Assembly (NCBI GenBank): GCA_958296235.1
Contig: OY282457.1
Span: 434,001-498,000, forward strand
DNA length: 64,000 nt
DNA from: an uncultured Candidatus Binatia bacterium
Lineage (GTDB): Bacteria > Desulfobacterota > Binatia > Bin18
Direction of reading: 5' to 3'
The notes beneath the pieces are model-generated. The model was not told the origin of the DNA, did not search any database, and saw only the letters and a list, made by a program, of their open reading frames with translations. The position numbers were made by a program, and so were the translations under genes. How positions within the stretch are numbered: position 1 is the first letter of the stretch; the number at the start of each line of letters is the position of its first letter. Positions 58,736 to 64,000 of this stretch are shown here, piece after piece.

Positions 58736-59101
58736 GTGCGTTACTTGGCCGACCATCACATTTCCCCCCGCACAGTCGCTCTTCTCAGGACTGACGGATA
58801 CGATATTATCCGTGTCAGCGATATACTCCCTCAAGATGCCCCGGATTCTACTATTCTTGAACGTGCTCGCCTCAATGGACAGGCCGTAATCACCCAAGAC
58901 CTTGACTACTCGGCCCTCCTTGCGAGTACCCGCTACATCCAGCCCAGCGTGATATCTCTCCGTCTCCAAAACAATCGTCCTGAGCGCCTAGCATCCATCC
59001 TGCTGAAAATACTGCCAACGATCGAGAACGATCTCCGAACTGGAGCTATTGTTGTTGTGGAAGAAAACCGTATTCGCGTCCGTTCCCTCCCTCTACCATA
59101 A
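58736..59101 (+). CDS. DUF5615 PIN-like toxin
   Basis: A 121-residue protein beginning MRYLADHHISPRTVALLRTDG when GTG is read as Met. It has the acidic motif VITQDLDYSALLA and the overall DUF5615 (Mut7-C/PIN-like) layout. Such toxins are putative RNases. It has a GTG start and is almost certainly translated together with the DUF433 antitoxin. Confidence 0.82.
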   Translation: MRYLADHHISPRTVALLRTDGYDIIRVSDILPQDAPDSTILERARLNGQAVITQDLDYSALLASTRYIQPSVISLRLQNNRPERLASILLKILPTIENDLRTGAIVVVEENRIRVRSLPLP

Positions 59102-59168
59102 TCTTGGCGCTATAGTCTCATTAGTACATTCAGTCCGTCAGGTTCATCGGACATTAAGGAAATGACCC

Positions 59169-60905
59169 TTAATTCCGCGGTATGCGAATCTTCTCAACCA
59201 AGTCTTGAACCTCTGCCGGGGGCGGGCTGGTGAACGAGGAAACGACAAGCGCAACGCCAAAGTTGATCAGCATACCAACCCCGCCAATGCCTTCGGGCGA
59301 GATACCCCATAGCCAGTGCTCGGCAGTATTGGCTGCGGGACTGATGAATTTGAAATAGAGAATATAGGCGGTGGTAAAACTCATACCACAGATCATGCCG
59401 GCAATCGCCCCAGCTCGGTTCATGCGTTTGGAGAAAATCCCCAGGACAATCACCGGAAAGAAGCTCGAAGCGGCCAGGCCGAAGGCAAACGCCACGACCT
59501 GAGCGACAAACCCCGGCGGGTCAATACCGAAATAGCCGGCGATGATTACCGCTCCGGCCGCGGCGAGACGGGCATAGCGGAGTTCTTGCCGCTCGGTGAT
59601 GTCCGGGCGGATCACCTTTTTCATCAGATCGTGGGAGACCGACATCGACAGGACGAGCAGCAGGCCGGCAGCGGTAGACAGGGCGGCCGCCAGACCGCCG
59701 GCCGCAACCAAGGCGATGATCCAAGCCGGCAGTTGGGCAATTTCCGGGTTGGCAAGCACGATAATATCGCGGTCGATGTATAACTCATTGCCCTGCCAGC
59801 CTTGCACTGTCGCGCGCTCGGCAAAGGCAGGATTGCGATCATTGTAATACTGAATCCGACCGTCCTGGTTCTTATCGGAAAACCGAATCAGGCCGGTTTC
59901 CTCCCATTTCGAGAACCAGTCAGGGACACGGGCGTATTCCGCATTGTGCACGGTCGTTAAGAGATTGGTCCGGGCAAACGCCGCCACCGCAGGCGCGGTA
60001 GCGTACAGGATGACAATAAACAACAGGGCCCAGCCGGCTGAGAGCCGCGCATCTTTCACCCTCGGGACCGTAAAGAAGCGGGTGATGACATGCGGCAGAC
60101 CGGCCGTCCCGACCATCAGCGAGAGAGTAACAAAAAAGACATCGATAGTCGTTTTACTTCCCCGACCCGTATAGGCCGCAAAACCAAGGTCCTGACTTAA
60201 ACCGTCAAGTTTATCCAGCAGAGACGTTCCTGGCTCGGTTGTCAGTTCCGCCCCAAAACCGATTTGGGGCAGCAGCGTATCTGTCATCAGCAGGGAGATA
60301 AAAAAGGTGGGCAGCATATAGGCGAAGATCAGCACGCAGTATTGGGCGACCTGGGTATAGGTAATGCCTTTTTGTCCACCGGTCACGGCATAGATAAAGA
60401 CGATGGCCATGCCGATGATTACCCCGAATTCAACCGGCACCTCTAAAAAACGCGCAAACACAACGCCCACCCCCCGCATCTGACCAGCCACATAGGTAAA
60501 CGAGACAAAGATGGCGCAGATGAGCGCGGCGACCCGAGCGGTTTGCGAATAATAGCGTTCGCCCACGAAGTCCGGCACGGTGTATTTCCCGAACTTCCGC
60601 AAGTACGGCGCAAGTAACAGGGCCAGGAGCACATAGCCGCCTGTCCAGCCTATCAGATACATCGCTCCGTCACGCCCCAGGAAGGACATCATGCCCGCCA
60701 TCGAGATAAACGAGGCCGCGCTCATCCACCCTGCGGCGGTCGCCATGCCGTTCGCCACGGCCCCGACCCGTGAGCCGGCAACATAAAAGTCGCTCGTTGA
60801 CTCGGCTTTGGCGCGCCAGGCGATACCGATATAGAGCGCAAACGAGAGGCCAACAATGATGAAGGTCCAAACTTTGACCGGATCTGTCGAAAAGAGGTCC
60901 ATCAC
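59169..60905 (-). CDS. Sodium:solute symporter, ActP-like
   Basis: A 578-residue symporter of the SSS family with about 13 helices. It contains AESTSDFYVAGSRVGAVANGMATAAGWMSAASFISMAG (sodium-site region), YTVPDFVGERYYS and GTAGLPHVITRFFTVPRVKDAR. A DUF4212 small subunit lies directly upstream, which marks the acetate/organic-acid-type two-subunit group. The substrate is probably a short carboxylate. The extra region at about 360-400 (FSDKNQDGRIQYYNDRN) resembles a calcium-binding loop. Confidence 0.9.
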   Translation of the reverse strand: MMDLFSTDPVKVWTFIIVGLSFALYIGIAWRAKAESTSDFYVAGSRVGAVANGMATAAGWMSAASFISMAGMMSFLGRDGAMYLIGWTGGYVLLALLLAPYLRKFGKYTVPDFVGERYYSQTARVAALICAIFVSFTYVAGQMRGVGVVFARFLEVPVEFGVIIGMAIVFIYAVTGGQKGITYTQVAQYCVLIFAYMLPTFFISLLMTDTLLPQIGFGAELTTEPGTSLLDKLDGLSQDLGFAAYTGRGSKTTIDVFFVTLSLMVGTAGLPHVITRFFTVPRVKDARLSAGWALLFIVILYATAPAVAAFARTNLLTTVHNAEYARVPDWFSKWEETGLIRFSDKNQDGRIQYYNDRNPAFAERATVQGWQGNELYIDRDIIVLANPEIAQLPAWIIALVAAGGLAAALSTAAGLLLVLSMSVSHDLMKKVIRPDITERQELRYARLAAAGAVIIAGYFGIDPPGFVAQVVAFAFGLAASSFFPVIVLGIFSKRMNRAGAIAGMICGMSFTTAYILYFKFISPAANTAEHWLWGISPEGIGGVGMLINFGVALVVSSFTSPPPAEVQDLVEKIRIPRN

Positions 60906-61204
60906 TGGCCACCCCGCTCGCTGCTGACCTCTTCTTTTTCCTCCAGATCATAGGCCCGGTCCAAACGGTTCATCAGCCAGACGTACACAAAGATCAGGAT
61001 GACAAAGACATACATTGAGCCCTGCTGCGCCATCCAGAAACCAAGCCGAAAGCTGCCCAGCCGGATGGTGTTCAGCTCGTCAACAAAGACAATCGACAGC
61101 CCAAAAGAAACAACAAACCAGACGCTGAGCAAGGCTCCCACAATGCGCAGATTGGCGCGCCAGTAGGCACGCAGGGACAGGGGAGAGACGGAGTCATTTT
61201 TCAT
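60902..61204 (-). CDS. DUF4212 symporter small subunit
   Basis: A 100-residue two-helix protein from MKNDSVSPLSLRAYWRANLR, with IVGALLSVWFVVSFGLSIVF and GFWMAQQGSMYVFVILIFVYVWLMNRLDRAYD. This is the usual DUF4212 pattern. It is translated just before the symporter with a 4-base overlap. The frame extends upstream to 61282, but the added residues are not family-like. Confidence 0.88.
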   Translation of the reverse strand: MKNDSVSPLSLRAYWRANLRIVGALLSVWFVVSFGLSIVFVDELNTIRLGSFRLGFWMAQQGSMYVFVILIFVYVWLMNRLDRAYDLEEKEEVSSERGGQ

Positions 61205-61282
61205 ACACGACACACCTCTTGACAGGTCAGACGGGGCAACTGAGGGGCCACAGCCGAGGTCTTCTTTTGAGATGACAATCAA

Positions 61283-61684
61283 CTAGGCAGCGTCCGGGGG
61301 CGAGGGGAATTCATGCGAGACAATATAGTGGAGCACGCTCTGGGGAGTGATCAGACCAACTACAACACCTTGGCGTACTACAGGCAGGTGATGGATTTTC
61401 TGCTCTCGTAAAATGGTGAGTACCTGATCCGCGGGGGTAAATTCGTCGACGGTTATCACATGTTCCGTCATCAGTGTCTCCACCGTCACCTCGTTGGAGC
61501 GCTGGGCGAGAAAGGCATTGAGCATGTCGCTTTCGGTGACAATGCCAACAACTCGTCCATTCGCGTCGGTGACGGGCAGGCCGGTGATGTCCAACCGGGC
61601 GAGTTGGCGCGCAGCCTCGGCCAGGGTCGTCTCAGGAGAGACGACCACATCGTTTACCGCCATAAATTGTCGGGCGTGCCCTTT
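61283..61684 (-). CDS. Tandem CBS-domain protein
   Basis: A protein of about 133 residues with two CBS motifs. The first is FMAVNDVVVSPETTLAEAARQL and ITGLPVTDANGRVVGIVTESDML. The second is LMTEHVITVDEFTPADQVLTIL and IHHLPVVRQGVVVGLITPQSVL. It probably senses adenine nucleotides. A GTG at 61684 follows GGAGG at good spacing. It lies upstream of the symporter pair and may regulate it. Confidence 0.85.
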   Translation of the reverse strand, partial: KGHARQFMAVNDVVVSPETTLAEAARQLARLDITGLPVTDANGRVVGIVTESDMLNAFLAQRSNEVTVETLMTEHVITVDEFTPADQVLTILREQKIHHLPVVRQGVVVGLITPQSVLHYIVSHEFPSPPDAA

Positions 61685-61891
61685 CACTGACACCTCCCTC
61701 TCTCCCCCACCGAGTGTATTGAGTCTGGCCTGGGCATTGTGACACACTCAACGGATAACGTCGAGCTTGCCCATACGTCGGCATCTTCTTTGCCCTCTTG
61801 CTCACCCACGGCAGAATTACCATCAGATTGGCTCGAAGACAGATCACTTCTGTGGTATTGGTACAGCAACGTCTTTTGGAGGAGGAATGAC

Positions 61892-62269
61892 ATGCCCGTC
61901 GTCCACAACGCAGCAGTAGAGAAATTTGCCCTCCCCGGCTTGGACCACCAGACCCTGGCTGGCCCGGAACATGGAATGCAAACCCTGGAAATGTGGATGC
62001 AGACCATCAAACCTGACAGCGGGACACCCGTCCACCGTCACGACTGTGAAGAGGCTATCGTGGTGTTGCGAGGCTCGGGACGCTTGACGGTTGAGGGCGA
62101 GGATACGGATTTCGGTCCGAACTCAACCCTTCAGATACCGCGCGATGCGATCCATCAGATCGTCAATACCGGGACAGAGGACCTGTTCATTGTTGCGGCT
62201 CTCGGCCAGGCGCCGGTCAGAGTCTGCACCGCGGACAATGAACACATGCCCCTCCCCTGGCAACAATAA
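61892..62269 (+). CDS. Cupin-domain protein
   Basis: A 125-residue single-domain cupin from ATG 61892 (AGGAGG-type site at 7 nt). Metal-binding motif 1 is GTPVHRHDCEEAIVVLRGSG, and motif 2 has IPRDAIHQIVN. Its catalytic or regulatory role is not specified by the sequence. It diverges from the CBS gene and converges with the VanZ-like gene. Confidence 0.85.
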   Translation: MPVVHNAAVEKFALPGLDHQTLAGPEHGMQTLEMWMQTIKPDSGTPVHRHDCEEAIVVLRGSGRLTVEGEDTDFGPNSTLQIPRDAIHQIVNTGTEDLFIVAALGQAPVRVCTADNEHMPLPWQQ

Positions 62270-62283
62270 TGCGTCGGGACCGG

Positions 62284-62712
62284 TCAGGCGTCTGCTCCCC
62301 TTCTCGTCCACAAAAGGAAACTGCCCGCGCCGAGCCCGCCGCCTATCATATCCGCAACCACATCGGTAGCGCTGGCCAAACGTCCCGGCACGAAGCTCTG
62401 ATGCCATTCATCACTCAGCCCATAGGCAAAAGTAAAGAGAAGGCTGAAAAGCACGACTGACAGGGACGTGCATCCCGGCCAGGTTTCTCTGAGCGCGACT
62501 GTCCAGAGCCAACCCAACACCGCATACATGCCCACATGGATCAACTTATCGGAGAAAGCTATGGGCTGGGGGAGTCGCAGCTCGGGTTGATCGGAAAGAT
62601 AGTAGATGAACCCGCAATAACCGACGACCGCTGACCAGGCGAGAAGCTGTCGGACCCAGGGATATCTCCCCGGTTGCCGCACCCGTTCTTGCAGCAGGAT
62701 ATTATCTTCCAT
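62284..62712 (-). CDS. VanZ-like membrane protein
   Basis: A 142-residue protein with four hydrophobic helices and the VanZ-family motifs YYLSDQPELR, FSDKLIHVGMYAVLGWLW, LSDEWHQSFVPGRLASATDVVADMIGG and a final helix. Members are often of unknown function, with some affecting glycopeptide susceptibility. Nothing in the context suggests vancomycin resistance. Confidence 0.82.
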   Translation of the reverse strand: MEDNILLQERVRQPGRYPWVRQLLAWSAVVGYCGFIYYLSDQPELRLPQPIAFSDKLIHVGMYAVLGWLWTVALRETWPGCTSLSVVLFSLLFTFAYGLSDEWHQSFVPGRLASATDVVADMIGGGLGAGSFLLWTRRGADA

Positions 62713-62730
62713 AGATTCCTCAGCCGTCTG

Positions 62731-63885
62731 CTATTCGACGGCCATGATCTGCGTATTTACAAAATAGGGAAAGTCGAATGTTGTCGTCTCACCGACCTGC
62801 TTGCCTGGGACAGGCAGCAGACGAACAGAGAGCGGTTTCTGCAACTTCCAGCCTAAAGCCCCAACGTCCGAGAGGAGTCCCATGAGCTGCTGTTGAGAGA
62901 TGTTGCCCGCAAGCGGTATGGTATCCAGCCCCGTGCCGCACACCGCGGAACAGGTCAGCAGTTGGGGCAGGCTGATTTTTCCTTGATTATTACGTTCGGC
63001 GAGACCAGCATCTTCGAGCACTGGCAACATGAGTCCACAGTAGCCGCAGTGATCGAGGGCTGTCTCTTTGAGCGCTGCGGTGACCACCGCGGCTGCCGCC
63101 AGCGTGCCCGAACTGCCAAAGGGAACGGCGCTGATCCGCTCAATTGCCCGGGCAATACTGCTCTCAGGACCCGGTGCCGGTGAAAGGTCAAAGCCCGCAA
63201 ATCGAAAATGCTGCTGTCCAAAACGTTTCAGACGCTGCTCAAGGGGGCGAAGCTGGCGTTCAAAGGCCTGTTGTATCCGGGCGATAAGCCCGGCCGGACT
63301 GAGGTCAGGCTGGGCAACCGACGCTACCACATCGGCTGCTTCAAGGGCGAGGGAAACGGCCGGCGTTCCAGTGTGGAAGGCCACCGGGAAAAAAGGGGTG
63401 TGGGCACGGATGTGTATCCCTGCCGCAAACCGGAGATTGCCAAATCCGTCCGGCGTTACATCTGCGACCTTCCTCATAATACCGGCGATTGCCTGGGTCA
63501 CGGGCCGAGTGGGAACCTGGGCAGCGTTGCCGAGACGCGCACTGACGAATACGGCTTCAGTCCCGGCGATCAGCTCTGGCAGCAGGTCAACAAACCGCCG
63601 CTCTTCGGGCACACTGGGGTCTACCGGGCCGAGCGCACAATAATCCAGCCCATTGGCGAGACAGCCGGCTTCCAGTTCCTGGGCAAAGCGCAGGACCGCA
63701 GCAGGAGAGCAGCCGGCCAGGTATTGAGGAAATGGGGGAGTGGCCAAACGCAGGGTTTGGACCGCCAACCCCTCCGCCTCGCAGATGGTCTTGACTTCTT
63801 GGGCAAAGCGTCCGCCGTGCGTGATCCGAGCGGTCTTCAACGGAAAGCCAGGGTCAAGTCCTATCGTAATGGACCGAATCTTCAT
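62731..63885 (-). CDS. DUF711 (UPF0210) family protein
   Basis: A 384-residue protein starting MKIRSITIGLDPGFPLKTA, with EVKTICEAEGLAVQTLRLA, DYCALGPVDPSVPEERRF and the C-terminal DHCGYCGLMLPVLED and GTGLDTIPLAGNISQQQL. These fit the DUF711 family, a glycyl-radical-like (PFL-like fold) group whose biochemical role is unknown. It is the last gene in the window, 18 bases upstream of vanZ-like on the same strand. Confidence 0.8.
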   Translation of the reverse strand: MKIRSITIGLDPGFPLKTARITHGGRFAQEVKTICEAEGLAVQTLRLATPPFPQYLAGCSPAAVLRFAQELEAGCLANGLDYCALGPVDPSVPEERRFVDLLPELIAGTEAVFVSARLGNAAQVPTRPVTQAIAGIMRKVADVTPDGFGNLRFAAGIHIRAHTPFFPVAFHTGTPAVSLALEAADVVASVAQPDLSPAGLIARIQQAFERQLRPLEQRLKRFGQQHFRFAGFDLSPAPGPESSIARAIERISAVPFGSSGTLAAAAVVTAALKETALDHCGYCGLMLPVLEDAGLAERNNQGKISLPQLLTCSAVCGTGLDTIPLAGNISQQQLMGLLSDVGALGWKLQKPLSVRLLPVPGKQVGETTTFDFPYFVNTQIMAVE

Positions 63886-64000
63886 CAGTTCCCCTCTCTA
63901 TCAGTGGCGGGCGGAGCTATCTCCAGCATTATTATAGCCCCGTGCCGCCCATTGGCACCGTTTCCATTTATCAGTATTATACACAGGAAAAACAGAGCGA

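Noticed and set aside
62284..62712. Glycopeptide resistance role for the VanZ-like gene
   Set aside because: No vanHAX or regulatory genes are nearby, and most VanZ-like proteins are unrelated to resistance.

Overview
This 64-kb window (roughly 55-60% G+C by eye) looks like chromosomal DNA from an uncultured or poorly sampled Gram-negative, respiring heterotroph. The Gram-negative signs are a complete Tol-Pal set, a PilB/GspE-type ATPase, SecG and RseP. The metabolic signs are sucCD-mdh, glutathione synthetase and a run of type III CoA-transferases. Gene content resembles deltaproteobacteria-like lineages such as Tectomicrobia or Desulfobacterota relatives, but no rRNA is present and this placement is a low-confidence inference.

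Layout: 1-6500 holds the start of a secreted protein, four paralogous CaiB/BaiF CoA-transferases and, among them, a NucS/DUF91-like nuclease. 6684-10321 holds a Cys-rich/TusA fusion, a DUF457-like membrane protein, a luciferase-like flavin oxidoreductase and a metallo-beta-lactamase-fold hydrolase. From 44043 down to 10391 every gene is on the minus strand and mostly housekeeping. In transcription order these are tolQ-tolR-tolA-like-tolB-pal-cpoB, ribF, rluD-like, rho, rpsB-tsf-pyrH-frr-uppS-cdsA-rseP-tsaB, the CRISPR island, mdh-sucC-sucD, a TPR protein, ndk, rlmN, mtnP, a PfkB kinase, a glycosyltransferase, two sugar epimerases, lepA, lepB and a pilB/gspE-type ATPase. From 44273 rightwards lie gap-tpiA-secG and an FAD monooxygenase. 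An accessory stretch between tRNA-Leu and the M16 peptidase carries a second tRNA, a transposase remnant, small orphan genes and a truncated amidohydrolase. After it come prmA-rsmE-gshB-yhhQ-like, tRNA-Phe with a DUF433/DUF5615 toxin-antitoxin pair, a DUF4212/sodium symporter pair with a CBS protein, a cupin, a VanZ-like protein and a DUF711 protein.

The most unusual system lies at 25440-29378, inserted between mdh and tsaB. It contains a catalytically complete 1007-residue Cas9-like nuclease with RuvC, an arginine-rich bridge helix and a zinc-ribbon HNH domain. A five-repeat CRISPR array follows it. No cas1, cas2, csn2 or cas4 is present. A structured non-coding region of about 240 nt upstream of cas9 is bounded by two CRISPR-repeat-derived fragments, and a third fragment lies beside the array. 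These are competing tracrRNA candidates. The C-terminal part of the Cas9 carries a tandemly duplicated charged helical insertion. The locus resembles a stand-alone or IscB-like type II system, but neither the guide-RNA architecture nor the subtype can be fixed from sequence alone.
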